Shown: positions 30,177-41,299 of the stretch, piece after piece
How the letters are laid out: each line of letters starts with the position of its first letter
Numbering within the stretch: position 1 is the first letter of the stretch
Assembly (NCBI RefSeq): GCF_003589595.1
Contig: NW_020654289.1
Location: forward strand, 3,503,964-3,567,963
Direction: 5' to 3'
Source: Hyposmocoma kahamanoa
Lineage: Eukaryota; Arthropoda; Insecta; Lepidoptera; Cosmopterigidae
DNA length: 64,000 nucleotides
Program-made: the position numbers and the translations under genes
Notes under the pieces: generated by a model
What the model saw: only the letters and a program-made list of their open reading frames with translations
Told to the model about the DNA's origin: nothing
Databases searched by the model: none

Positions 30177-30800
30177 TCACCACATTTCATCCCTAGGACG
30201 CGCACTGCCGTAGGCCTCCCCCACGATCGCCACGACGATCGCTCCCGCGCTGGCCGCATGCATCAGTTTCCCGCGACCTTTACCAGATCGTCGGTCCACC
30301 TTGGGCCTACCCACTGAGCGTCGTCCGGCGGTCGCCATTAAGAACCTTTCCGCCCCAACGGCCATCGGTTCTCCTAGCTATGTGCCCCGCCCACTGGTAC
30401 TTCAGCTGAGCAACTCGTCGAGTTATGTCGGTAACCACAGTTCTCTTACGGATTTCCTCATTTCTGATTCTATCACTTAGGAAAATACCGAGGATCGCTC
30501 TCTCCATTGCCCGTTGAGTGACCTTGAGCCTTCTTATGAGGCCCATAGTGAGGGACCACGTTTCTGATCCGTATGTGGCCACTGGCAACACACACTGGTC
30601 AAAAACTTTCGTCTTGAGACACTGAGGTAACTTGGACGCAAAGATTTTTTTGTAGTTTCCCGAACGCTGCCCATCCGAAGTGGAATCGATGAGAGATCTC
30701 TTTCTCAAAATTGGATTTAGCTAACTGGACAATCTGTCTCAGGTAAAGGTCAACAACTTCAAGTGTAGTGCTCCCAATTTTCGACATGATCTTTGTCTTG
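30177..30800 (-). pseudogene. RTE-type LINE, C-terminal third of ORF
   Basis: Minus strand: DKTKIMSKIGSTTLEVVD, a shifted frame with QLAKSNFEKEISHR and FGWAAFGKLQ, then KVFDQCVLPVATYGSETWSL, RLKVTQRAMERAILG, RIRNEEIRKRTVVTDITRR, QWAGHIARRTDGRWG and a GEAYGSARP end. This is the post-RT region of RTE elements widespread in butterflies. Two frameshifts separate the pieces. It is truncated at 30800, exactly where the Harbinger-like element begins. Confidence 0.85.
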
Positions 30801-30801
30801 T

Positions 30802-31772
30802 CTCACCACACTTATTAACGCTGATTCGCATTAAGCCGATCAGGTAAAGCTTTATGTCCATGAACGTAAGAGCGAAAAAGACGTAAGTTTCGCATCGTTT
30901 CGTACAAATGCGACTTGATACAATTTAGCAACGAATTTGGGGGTTATTCCCGTTTTCCGTCTGACGCCCGATACAATTGCCGTCAATTAATAAGTAATGC
31001 ATGACCAAATTAAAAGCTTCATACTTGACATTGTCTTTTGGTTCGAGAACAAAAGTAGACGTGGTTTGTGCGAACTTCCGTACGCATACCGACGTCGAAA
31101 GGCTGATCGAGGTTTATGAAAAACAACTGGCGCGACGGCACGCTAATGCCTGCGGGTATTAGTAAGTGATGGCCGAGTCTAGGCCAACGCGAGTGTAGAC
31201 AAATTGATTAGACGAGTTTTGTGGAGGTGCCCACACGTTAGCCGCTGTCAGTTTTCATTGTGCACTGAAACAATATGAACGACGCCGACGTAGGTGTTAT
31301 TACAGCTGCTGCTGTTTATTTATTGAGCGCCTATAATTATTATGTTAGTGTATACCGCAATAAAGTTGTAAAAAACAAAAAACAAAAAAGGTGGAGAAGG
31401 TGATGAACTCCAAAAACTTGAAAATATTTTGATTTTTACTGTGCGACATTTTGCACATATATATATTACTGCGACAGACGTCAACCGAGTAGTACTGGGC
31501 GGATAAACGTGTGTAGTCCATTGGCCGAGCGCAGGCGATCGCCTTTGATTTGTGCATAAAAACCGACACCGCTACGAAGTGATACGAGGGTCTTCGGTTA
31601 TCTAGGCGAGCGACACCGGGCGATAACAAGGCAAATAGGTTGTCTCCACGATGGCATTGGCCTTCACTCGCCTAGGCTCGGCCAACATGTATTGCGGAAT
31701 TAACGGTCGCATCAACAGTGAATCGGCTTAATGCGACAAGTGACAAATTCCGCATTAATAAGTTTTGTGACC
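30802..31772. mobile_element. PIF/Harbinger-like DNA transposon, deletion derivative
   Basis: The left end (TCACCACACTTATTAACGC ... CGCATTAAGCCGAT, 30806-30842) is inverted at the right end (ATCGGCTTAATGCG ... GCATTAATAAGTTTTGTGA, 31722-31767), with unequal spacing inside the arms. A second inner inverted pair (GGCCGAGTCTAGGC / GCCTAGGCTCGGCC) flanks the middle. The frame at 31274-31402 resembles the start of Harbinger-type proteins. No TTA/TAA duplication could be confirmed. About 970 bp, too short for a full transposase. Confidence 0.6.
31274..31402 (+). pseudogene. Harbinger-type protein, N-terminal stub
   Basis: From ATG the frame reads MNDADVGVITAAAVYLLSAY, then NYYVSVYRN and KNKKQKRWRR. 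Insect Harbinger nucleases often begin with an acidic start, a run of hydrophobic Ala/Leu/Tyr residues, then a Lys/Arg-rich RRW motif. The frame stops right after RWRR, and the remaining sequence gives no DDE-type core. So only the first 42 residues or so remain. Identification is by pattern. Confidence 0.45.
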
Positions 31773-31794
31773 CCCTTAAGGGAGGAATACCTAA

Positions 31795-31985
31795 GTTGTG
31801 CGCCTGGTGGTAAACAACATAGCTACTCATGACAGTTACAGAGCACCAATCATAGTTTTAAATCGCAAATATTTGAGGGGCACTGCTTTTAAGCCGGTCA
31901 CCAGATTCAAGTAATGCTCCAATTACTGCTTGCCGGCAGTTTCAGTACTTCCCTGGACGAACTCTTTCGCAAGGAGCTCCATGGG
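31795..31985 (-). repeat. Family A repeat, reverse
   Basis: TTGTGCGCCTGGTGGTAAAC, AAATCGCAAATATTTGAGGG, then ATTACTGCTTGCCGGCAG, TACTTCCCTGGACGAACTC and AAGGAGCTCC, with the central CACCCTTACCC part missing. Confidence 0.8.
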
Positions 31986-32930
31986 TTTCAAAATGAATTA
32001 AAAATTCATTAAAAAAGTAATTAGCACATAAGAGTTTTAATTGTTACTCTAAGCGCACATTGTGTTTTTATTTTAAGATTACTTTTTCTCTTTTATATGA
32101 AGCACGTTTAGTATCATTACTTCATTATTAAATACCGTGAATACATGTTTGTTTTGGAAACCATTTTCAAACAAAATGTCTTTATACATTTTTCATTACA
32201 ATTTTAATATGTCAAGCATGTTTCAAATTATTTACATATTCACAAACAAATACAGAACCCAAAGGCATTAAAAATAAAGTCTATTTCAATTATGTAATGC
32301 AATTAAAATCACGCAACTCAATTTTGTGTTTCCAACCCTCCCGAGGAAGGAAAGTGAGATTTATGTCCAGGGCTTACAGCTGTTTTTAATATCATTTGTG
32401 ATTCCACGGCAACATTAATTCAGACTTTTAGAGAGACAGTCTCGAGTGTTTTGCTCGGTGAAGTAATAATTACAGATTCTATGCGTAAATTAAGAAATAC
32501 GGACGGAAATTTAATTGTTGAGCACAGCCGAGGAGGAAACACCACGTGCCATTATATATACACCAATATAGCTAAATTATTTACATCACCGTGTCATGCT
32601 TTGACTTTGTTTAATAAGAAAACCAACTTCGTGTGGTCTCATTCGGTTTCTATAGTAGAATATTTGACTGAAAATAATTATTTCCATAGGGTGTATGTCG
32701 TGGAAATGAGAGCTTTGCGGTTTTGTATGGCTGCGGAACAATTTAGTGAGATAGCGTTATGTGTGTAAATGCATGGTCTATGAATCTCTATACCTACCTC
32801 GGTAGGAGACAGGTTAAAATAAGTGTACAATGCGCTTTTTGGGTAAAGGCTGTTGCTTATAAAGTTGCTATTAAAATATAATTCGTCCCTTCTTTCGTCT
32901 TCGAGGAGACCGGTGTCCAACAGTGAGATA
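31986..32930. other. No recognised gene
   Basis: AT-rich. A 105-residue ORF (32451-32768) has no motif and unremarkable composition. It may be chance. Confidence 0.45.
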
Positions 32931-33325
32931 TCAGGGAAGTACTGCCACCTAGCTGTAATGTGAACATTAATGCGTTCTGGTTTTGAAGGGTAAGGGTACT
33001 TGTGAAATTACAGGCACATGGGACTTGTTAACTTGTTAACTTGATGACTCAGGGTGACGGGCGCAGTGGCATTGCCTCTTAGATCTTTGCGATTTAAAGA
33101 TCTGAGTGGCACTGCAATTGTTATGGACAAGCGTGTCGCCTACCACCAGGCGCATGACTTGTTCGTCCCGTCATTTGATATCGTTGAAAACAAATACAAA
33201 TAAGGTCAAGTTTTTATTTTAGCCAGATAGAGGTATTAGACTCGTGGTCGCACTTAACACGTTCTTTCGAGAGGTATCACCCAACCATGTCCTATAAGGC
33301 TTTCGTGTTCTGAAATTTTTCATGC
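32931..33325 (+). repeat. Family A repeat, extended variant (copy 1)
   Basis: Standard family A from CAGGGAAGTACTGCCACC to TCATTTGATATCGTTGAAAA. The hairpin arms around GATCTTTGCGATTTAAAGATC (33090-33110) are almost perfect. Instead of ending in ATCATAAAAAA, it continues about 130 bases (CAAATACAAATAAGGTCAAG ... GGCTTTCGTGTTCTGAAATT) that recur after the copy at 38350. Confidence 0.8.
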
Positions 33326-33441
33326 CCCTCAGATCTTTGCGATTTAAAGCTCTGAGTAGCACTGCAACTGTTATGGACAGGCGTGTCACTTACCACCAGG
33401 TGTACGATATGTTCGTCCAATTACTTGGTATCATAAAAAAT
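33321..33441 (+). repeat. Family A repeat, 3' third
   Basis: ATGCCCCTCAGATCTTTGCG, AAAGCTCTGAGTAGCACTGC, then GGACAGGCGTGTCACTTACC and GGTATCATAAAAAATATA. In tandem with the preceding extended copy. Confidence 0.82.
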
Positions 33442-33885
33442 ATATATTGTGTTGATGGATGAAATAAGGAAGCGTGAATGTAAATCGGCACGTCTCCTTG
33501 AAAAGCTCACCGAGGTGTAACTAATATTTTTTTACCGGGAATTCGATATCATAGATAATAAACTTTCGGGTTCTTTATTGTAATGGCACCAACTGCGAAG
33601 TTTGTCATTTTCTATACCCCTGGGTTTTAAGGTAGAAGATAAAATGGCATTCTAAAGATAATCATATCATCATAACGTCGTACTTTTAGGGAGGCTTCTT
33701 GAAATATTCCAGGTACTCCAAACCTAATTTGTAATAATGAAGTTTTTGGAATTTGCTCTGGAAGACAAGAGCCTAACGATATAATTGATTAATTTACCCA
33801 TCTACATATAATTTTGTGTTAAGAAAGTTTTACAACTTTCGAAAGGCTTGTTGGTTTTCGGCGAGACATAGATATATAAAGAATT

Positions 33886-34097
33886 TTTTTTATGATATCA
33901 AGTGACGTAGTGCGCCTGGTACTAAAAGCGATACGCCAGAGTTTTAAATCGCTCAGATTTGTGAAATACTGTCACAGCGCTTATCACCTTGAGACGTAAG
34001 TTGAAATATCTCAAGTACCTGTAATTTCGGCGGTAGAAATAGGTAAAATGGCAGTGCTTCCCTGGTCGATCTCTTTCACAAAGAGTTCTACCGCCAT
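33886..34097 (-). repeat. Family A repeat, reverse
   Basis: TTTTTTTATGATATCAAGTG, GTGCGCCTGGTACTAAAAGC, AGAGTTTTAAATCGCTCAG, TCACCTTGAGACGTAAGTTG, GTAGAAATAGGTAAAATGGC and TTTCACAAAGAGTTCTACC in reverse family order; GGGACGAACAA and the CACCCTTACCC block are deleted. Confidence 0.83.
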
Positions 34098-34289
34098 TAA
34101 AGCACATTTTAACATGATTCTTTTCCTCACGTCAACACTCAAGATGAAATAGAACTAAAAATACTGACCCAAGTTATTAACTTTCTTATTCTGAGGATTT
34201 ATTATGTTGTCAAAATAAATTCTTCTCTAGTGACTTACGAGCAGTTTACTTCTAACAGTCCTATTATGTTATATTCGACGATGTTAATG

Positions 34290-34372
34290 GTCATCGATTA
34301 GCACTGTAGGCTCTAAAGGAAGTGGTCCTAGATTCGATTCTCGGATCAATTTGGTGTGTTTCCTAATCATCT
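34290..34372 (+). repeat. Possible tRNA-derived SINE fragment
   Basis: ATCGATTAGCACTGTAGGC and, 25 bases on, AGATTCGATTCTCGG (box B-like), then ATCAATTTGGTGTG. The head is too degraded to classify. Not a functional tRNA. Confidence 0.35.
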
Positions 34373-34485
34373 CTACGACGGGGTCGTAAAAATCAGTTAA
34401 AATAATTAAAATAGATAAGACAGCTAATTTTTATTAAAAAAAAACATGTCCAATAAATGTTGTTTTTTGAAAAACTTTACTGATT

Positions 34486-34765
34486 GATAGGATCATTGAT
34501 AAGGATAAAATCTCTCCAATAAACATTGGGTCTTAAAGACGTCCATGAAATCTTAGACTATTTATTTTTAACAAGACTTTATCATTTTTTTTTAATTATA
34601 ACGCTTCCTCAATTTACAGTAGTCTGTCGAAGGTTGTAATTAGCATATTTAATAGTTTATTGTCCTTCGTGTTATAGTCTATAGGAATATTAGATTTCAT
34701 GGACGTCTACAAATGTAAGACCCAATTTATATTGGGGAGATTTTATTATTATCATTGGTCCTATC
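34486..34765. mobile_element. Fold-back MITE, about 65-bp inverted ends
   Basis: GATAGGATCATTGATAAGG, AAAATCTCTCCAATAAACAT, TGGGTCTTA and AGACGTCCATGAAATCT at the left all have inverted counterparts at the right, ending CATTGGTCCTATC, with small gaps. The centre is AT-rich without an ORF. No target duplication was resolved. Confidence 0.75.
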
Positions 34766-34799
34766 TAATAAGATAGTGATTATTTAAGTTTAATAATTT

Positions 34800-37435
34800 T
34801 AGTTGGTTAAAAAGAACCAAAGTGGACTATATCCTTTATACAATGTAAATCAGTTATTTAATTAACCTTTTCTATCTCGAGAACTAAAATAGAAAAATCC
34901 CGAGCCAACTTTTCTGGGCTCGAGCTGTCACTTCGTAGATAAGGCAAAACCGTTCGGCTTTCCGTTAAAAAAGAGCACTTAATTGACTTCTTAATAGGTT
35001 GAATTTCGATTAGCTTTGTCTTTGCCTGAAATTGATTTTATTTGACCCCTTGAATATTGAAGTACCAGTCGATTTTCAATTATTCCTTTGACTACAAAGC
35101 TTTGGGAAACTAATTTTGAGTTTAATGTATACGCTTAGTAGCCTAAATATAGACACATTGTGAGCTTCTTGTTGCTAAAGTTTAAACAGCATATAGAGTG
35201 TTTAACCTCATGAAACTTAAAATGTATTTTTGGGAAAAGACTGGGAGGCTCACTACAAATAGGCACAGATGTAAAAAAGAAAGATGAAATACTGTCATTC
35301 AGACGAAATTCAGATAAAACCTATTGAGATGTAAAAACTGCTTACCGGTTACTATTATTCATTCGCCGCCAACGTTTTGTCGACGAATCATGTTGATCGC
35401 CTATTCACTGCTGCTGCACAGGAGTTAAAAGTGAGTGTCGCTAATATTTTTCCAAATTAGTTTTATTAGGTTTATGGGTAAATCCGACAGAACGGAAGGA
35501 ATAAAGTCTACTACCTCTTTTTAACACCAGCTGAGCACTTTAATTTTTTGGTCCTTCGAACCGGATCCGAAGGCGAGCGCTTTGAAGGCACGGACGTTTG
35601 TAAATGCTAAAGAAAAATTAGTTTATTCATATAATATTTACAAACTTTTCAGTATCTCACAAATAAATTTTATAAAAAGAATAAAATTTCTATTGAGTGT
35701 TAACGATGATGATGAAATGCCAAAGCATCCAAATAAATTATAAGTTTAACGTCAGCTTAAACAGTCTGAATTTATAACCAACGACAAAATAAATAAACCC
35801 AATTATCGAACGTGCCGTTTAAAAATTGGAAGCGAAGAAAATCAAAAACGCAAACACATAAAACTGTTCAGCCTATTTAAAATACAAATAAGCGGAATAA
35901 ACTACACGTCGGCAGTCGGCAGCAATTATTCTCTGTCGGCCATGAGCGCCGTTATTTTTCGTCGAAACTTGTAATTTCGCCGAATGTTTCACCGACGTTT
36001 CACCGACATTCTGCCAAATGTTTCGCAGACTGATGTTTGCATCGTCCATATTGCGTTCAAATAATTTATTGGACCGCATCTACATTTATTGATAAACGAC
36101 AACCCGATTCATGACGTACGAGCTGTAACGATTTAAAACCGATGCCTTTGTCCAGTATTTATTGTGAGTCGAGATTTTTTTTTTTGTAAAGCCAATATAT
36201 TTAATAATTTATTGCATATGATAATAAAAATCACGTTTAGTAAAAGAGAAAACATGAACAAAACGTAATGCTTATTTTTAAAAGAAATTTATTCCTGCAG
36301 ACTTAAATACAGGATACAAAAATTACAACAACGGGTTTACGTGCGTTGTTGTTTGTATGTGCATACAATAAAACAAAAATTATGTAATAAAAAAGCTTTT
36401 ATTCTTACCTGTTTTAAAAACAATTTGCATTCGTATTTGTGTTAGATTTAAATAAATATTATAATTAGATTTCAAAGTATACGGAAAGGGAAAAGTATAG
36501 AGTTTGGAAATCGAGAACATTTGTTTTTTGCAAACAAACCAGGGCTGTGTGAATATGAATTTCATAAACATTGTATTATGTAGATTGAATCGTAACAAAT
36601 TCTATACTTCGTTTCAATCCATTTCGGACAAAAAGTAAACAAACAAGTCACTGACCCGACCGTAGACGGTTTAGTGATGGCCAATTGTAACGCCAACTAC
36701 AAATCGATCAATTAATTGAATGAATCGATTTGTTCAATTGAGTCATACTAGCGGTTTTCCTTACATAACCAATATAAGCATATTTAAAATTTCAATTTAA
36801 AGCCTCCTTCAAATCCTTACACTTATACTTATAGATACTCGTTCGATTGCGATTGAAATGTTCGATTTAATAATCGATTTTACTAAACTTTAATTGATTG
36901 AAACGAATGTTTTTTTTCGAACAGCACTATGCAACCATAGGCAAGTCATAGAAGTATAAATGAATAATAACCTCACTTTTGGACTACCATTTTTCAAATA
37001 CTCTTTACAATGCTATTCAACTGAATATTGTTGGAAAAGGTGATGATATATCAAGTCGGAATCTTCGAAATATGCCTGAAAGTGTTGACTGATTTTGTAT
37101 AAAAAACATTTGATTAAATTTGACCAACTTCTGCTGTCCCGATTTTTTCGTCCCATACAATGAAATGTCCTTACATAAAACTGAATCGATCAGTACTAAA
37201 AAAAATTATCAATTTTATTCATTTTTAGGGACAACGCACACTTGACTAAATAATTGACTATGCCGTTGTATTTTTATCCATTCAAAGGTTAGTTTTATTA
37301 CTTTATGTGTATCAGTTTTGTCATCTGTTAACTTATTGGTACCTCTTACAGTAGGAAAACTAAAGCCTCTCTACGAATGTCATTAAATATACATTTTACT
37401 TCGATAATAGTTTAAATCTTTTTGATATCGCTTAT
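34800..37435. other. No recognised gene (2.6 kb)
   Basis: AT-rich. At 35990-36010 GTTTCACCGAC is tandemly repeated within a minus ORF (35873-36079) that has no known motif. A TCGATCAATTAATTGA palindromic region is near 36705. Nothing supports a gene. Confidence 0.45.
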
Positions 37436-37660
37436 ATTTATGAGGCCTATACCCAGTAGTGAGTAAGATGCCGCGCAAACGTGTGTCTTGTGTTGGATAC
37501 AAGCACCCGGCAATGACACTCGATCTGTCGCAACCGACGACTATGTCAATTTCATACCAATTGTATGAAAACAGAATTTTTCGCCTCTAGATGCCGGTTG
37601 CTTGTAGCCAACTCAAGACACGTTTGCACGGCGCCTAATACAGGGCTAAAAGTGATGATA
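37436..37660 (+). repeat. SINE E 3' end split by a MITE
   Basis: ATGAGGCCTATACCCAGTAG followed by TGAG is the SINE E end. After the inserted element (37467-37635) the tail seems to resume as ATACAGGGCTAAAAGTGATG. The two halves joined give the usual terminal order of this SINE. Confidence 0.55.
37467..37635. mobile_element. 169-bp MITE with TAA target duplication
   Basis: TAA stands at 37464-37466 and 37636-37638. The left arm (GCGCAAACGTGTGTCTTGTG, TTGGATACAAGCACCCGGCA) is inverted at the right (TGCCGGTTGCTTGTAGCCAA, CTCAAGACACGTTTGCACGG). The arms are about 45 bases with few mismatches. A 3-bp TAA/TTA duplication points to the PIF/Harbinger group; a mariner TA would also fit. Confidence 0.8.
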
Positions 37661-38349
37661 CAAATTTAAAATTTGAATTTTTAATATAGTTAAAGCTGTA
37701 GAACACCATGTATCAAAAATTCCTAACCATAGTCACCATCTCATCATTATACATCGAGCTTGAGTGAATTTAGGCTGTAATTTGCCACGCTGGCTTAATG
37801 CGAGTTTGAGATTTTACACGTTTTTCAAGATTTGTGAACCTTCTTCGACGCATAGGTTTCATCACGTAAATTCGAACCGTCGCCTTCTCCATTGAAAAGC
37901 AAGCGTTTTCCGAGCTACCACAGCTCCAATACTCCACGTACCATAAACCCGAACGCAAGATTCTGATGATTAATATCCAGATTCTGTCAGCCAATTCACA
38001 GCGAATTTCACACTAAACTGCATTGCAGTTCACGTCAAGTAGATTCGACGGGTCGTGTCGCCGCAACCCAGGCTTACAGAAGGCCTGTCTAACGCATACT
38101 ATGCCTGCGGTTTGATCTAAGAACAGTAGAATAATAGGGCTGCAAACTGGCCGTCTTATTACAGAGATCATGTAATTTCACTAAATGCCTTCGTGACAAA
38201 GCTTTACTCTAATGTCAAACAAGAGTAGGCAATATTCACTGCTACCACTGTAAGTGGTATACTGGACATTGGTGTGAGTGTAGAAAGAGAAAGAAGTATA
38301 TCTTACATATGTATATGGATATCAAAAAGATTAAACATTATGTTTAATA
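37661..38349. other. No recognised gene
   Basis: A 74-residue minus ORF (37770-37994) has no motif. No repeat partner in the window. Confidence 0.4.
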
Positions 38350-38780
38350 TCAGTAAAACTCCTTGTGAAAAAGTTCAAGTGCAACCTAACTTAACTATTT
38401 CTGCCGCCAAGCGGTAATGTGACCATTATTACGTTTCGGTTTTGAAGAGTGTTGACTGCTAGTGAAATTACATGTACATGGGACTAGTCAACTTATGTCT
38501 CAGGGTGACAGGCACAGTGACAGTGAGCCTTAGACATTTATGATTTAAAGCTCTGAATGGCACAGCAACTGTTATGAACAAGCGTGTCACTTACCATCAA
38601 GTGCATTACTTATTCGTCCCGCCATTGGATATCATTGAAAACAAATACAACAAGGTCAAGTTTGTATTTTAGCCATATAAAGGTAGTAAGCCTGTGGTCA
38701 TTCTTAAAACGTTGTTCGTTCTAGAGGTATCATCCGATAGTGTTCTATAAAACGCTTTTGTGTTCCGAAATCGTATGATG
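38350..38780 (+). repeat. Family A repeat, extended variant (copy 2)
   Basis: CAGTAAAACTCCTTGTGAAA to GCCATTGGATATCATTGAAA is family A. Then CAAATACAACAAGGTCAAGT, TATTTTAGCCATATAAAGGT and TATAAAACGCTTTTGTGTTC match the extension after the copy at 32931, at lower similarity. Confidence 0.78.
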
Positions 38781-39257
38781 ATATGAACAATTTATTTAAG
38801 ACTTGTAAAACATCAACAAAATGTGAGCTAAGTGCTTGTATCTAAATGACTAAACTGCTGCCAAAATTGACGCATCAACAATTACTATTTTCAACATATG
38901 TAAAAAGGCTGCAATAGGGAGGAGAGACAGGTACGGTAGCACCCCTAAGTTCCATTTAATACCCACGTCTCTTAATCGGTAGATAACACCGGCCTTTGAC
39001 GACTATTCGGAACCCGTTTACAGCGGCATGGCTCTAAATAGGCACGAATCGAAATTTGACGTTTATTAGAATTGGTTTCCTCATATGATTGTTGGAATGC
39101 CTGTAGTTTGATTAAGTTTTCATGTTAGCGGTTTTGGACTGGATTCCGATCTTCGTTTAATTCTGGTCATTTTTATTGTATTAGTATTTTATTACAGAAT
39201 ATATTGTTAGTGAACTTATTGTGAATGGACTTGTAACATCCACCAGACGTGCCAATA
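38781..39257. other. No recognised gene
   Basis: Non-coding, with no repeats recognised. Confidence 0.45.
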
Positions 39258-40735
39258 CAATGCAATACAAAATTCTTTATTGTTCATCAAAAAAAGAAAC
39301 AAATACAATACAATTAAATTAAAAATAAGTGGTGGTACAATCGGCGGTCTTGTCGCTTTAAGCGATTTCTGCCGGACAACCTTTGGATGGAAGTAATTAT
39401 ATAATTCACAGGAAAAAGATGGCGGTGTAAGAAGAATTACTAATCAATAGATAAAAATTGATAAATAAATGCAAATATACATATATTTATAAATAAATAA
39501 TAAAACCAATACATATATATGAATATCGTAAACTACTATATATTCTTACACCTATAAATATAAAACTTCTAAAACATAATTTCAAAACATAAAAATACCT
39601 AAGCAGTTCAAGTCACACTAAAGTGAGGTAGTGTTGTTTTACCATATTTTTGAATATATTCAATGATTTCGCTTGTTAAATAAACAAATGTAACGCGTTC
39701 CACCACCGAATAGCCTTGACAGTAAAGGACTTGTCGTAATACTGGGAGGTATACAATATTCTTAAGTTAGAGAGTTGAAGATGAGCGCAGAAGTCGGGGA
39801 TTGGATTGATGAACGAATTCAAATCGCTCCTTAAGATAAGGTAGTGTGTGAGGAATGAATAAGATACCAAAAAGAAGATTAAGAATATGAGCATTCCGGC
39901 AAAGTCTAATAGGTAACCACTTCAGCTCCTTGCGATTAATGAAAACATTATCAAATTTCCTCAGACCATAAATGAAACGGATGCAAAAGTTTTTTAGACG
40001 TTCGAGCTTGTTGAGCTGTTTTTCGGTTAAATCCAGATAGCAGGCATCAGTAGGTATAATCAAGAATTGGAAGAAGAAGAGTTTGGGCAGAGCAATTTTC
40101 GTGGCAATAGGTAAGAAATTACGTAACCGTCTGAGAGATGCGGTAGACGCAAACAATTTGCGGCTGGTCTCAACTAATTGAGGTGCCCAAGATAGCTATC
40201 GTCTATAACGATAGGTATCGTCTATAATAACCTGCGGCAAGCGAAACCAATCTATGTTGGATACCATTCTAGAGCTGCCAGTAACAATCATTTACGTTTT
40301 CGTTGCGTTTAGCTTAAGGTCATATTGTTTACTCCACGTCGAAATATGACGGAGATCATTATTGATTTCCTCAATGGCTTCGTATAGGTTTTTAAGTTGC
40401 CGGTGAGTGTAAATTTGTAAATCATCTGCATACAGGTGGTAGGATGAGGTAAGACTGCGGGAAATTGAATTAATGAAGATCGAGAAGAGGAGATAAAACG
40501 CCGCCCTCTGGAACCCCAGCACTGATGTCACACCAAGAAGAGAACCTCTCATCAATGCGAACACATTGCCGACGCCCATGCAGGTAACTATGAAACCAAG
40601 AGATTACCGTTGGAGATATGTTAAGAGTGCGTAAAAGTGCAATCAAAATGTCAAAATCAACGTTGTTGAAAGCATTGCTGAAATCAAGCAATGACATTAC
40701 AGTGAGTTGCTGTTGCGACATACCATACCTAATGT
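39258..40735 (-). pseudogene. Jockey/CR1-group LINE, 5'-truncated, RT core with intact YADD
   Basis: Minus strand, 5' to 3': LDFSNAFNNVDFDILIALLR (RT motif with catalytic Asp), SWFHSYLHGRRQCVRI, GVPEGGVLSPLL, frameshift, FSIFINSISRSLTSS, YHLYADDLQIYTH (intact YADD), STWSKQYDLKLNATKT, stop. Then PTDACYLDL, LERLKNFCIRFIYGLRKFDN, LKWLPIRLCRNAHILNLLFG and AIRWWNALHLF. A roughly 400-base 3' UTR ends in AACAATAAAGAATTTTGTAT. Endonuclease and ORF1 are lost. About one frameshift and two stops: moderately young. It carries out no function now. A short extra RT piece (IEEINNDL-like) sits beyond the break at about 40750-40800. Confidence 0.87.
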
Positions 40736-40860
40736 CATCATTATTGATTCGTCATAATGATGATCATACTGAGATCATTATTAATTTCTTCAATGGCCAA
40801 ATATATAGCCAATGTCAAATCTTCTTTCGATATTCAGGCTCGTCTTAATGCAATCAAAGA

Positions 40861-41242
40861 AAAGATGCAATAGTGTAAGATGATCTAAGACGCACGTATC
40901 AAATCTGTATAACAAAGTGTTCCAACTACAATACAACCAGTCATCTACCAACCGACTACTTAATCATTTCTATCTTACACTATTATGGTACATGAACGAC
41001 CTTACTTGCCGTCGTCTGCACCATTGTACTTAAAAGGTACTACTATGTACAATTGCACTATTGTTTAGAATTACACTATTATCTATTGTCTTAGTTATTT
41101 GCCTCTTGTTTGTGTGTCTATCATCTTACTATTACGTTTTTCCTTTTTTTTTCGGTTTTTTTCATATTATAATTATGTATCGAAATTTTGAAATGTGTGT
41201 TGTATTGTTTCGTTGTACAATAAATTGTTTCTATTTCTATAA
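40861..41242 (+). mobile_element. LINE 3' UTR with TTTCTA tail
   Basis: Non-coding, ending TTGTACAATAAATTGTTTC and TATTTCTATAAAG. The AATAAA signal and hexamer tail match the end at 1831. The 5' border is uncertain. Its predecessor points the other way, so it is a separate insertion. Confidence 0.5.
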
Positions 41243-41299
41243 AGGTCATAATTCAATAATAATCATTAAGCATTTGATATATTTGGAAATAAAGCTCAA

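Noticed and set aside
39258..40735. Functional reverse transcriptase gene
   Set aside because: YADD is intact, but the endonuclease and ORF1 are missing and the frame is shifted and stopped.
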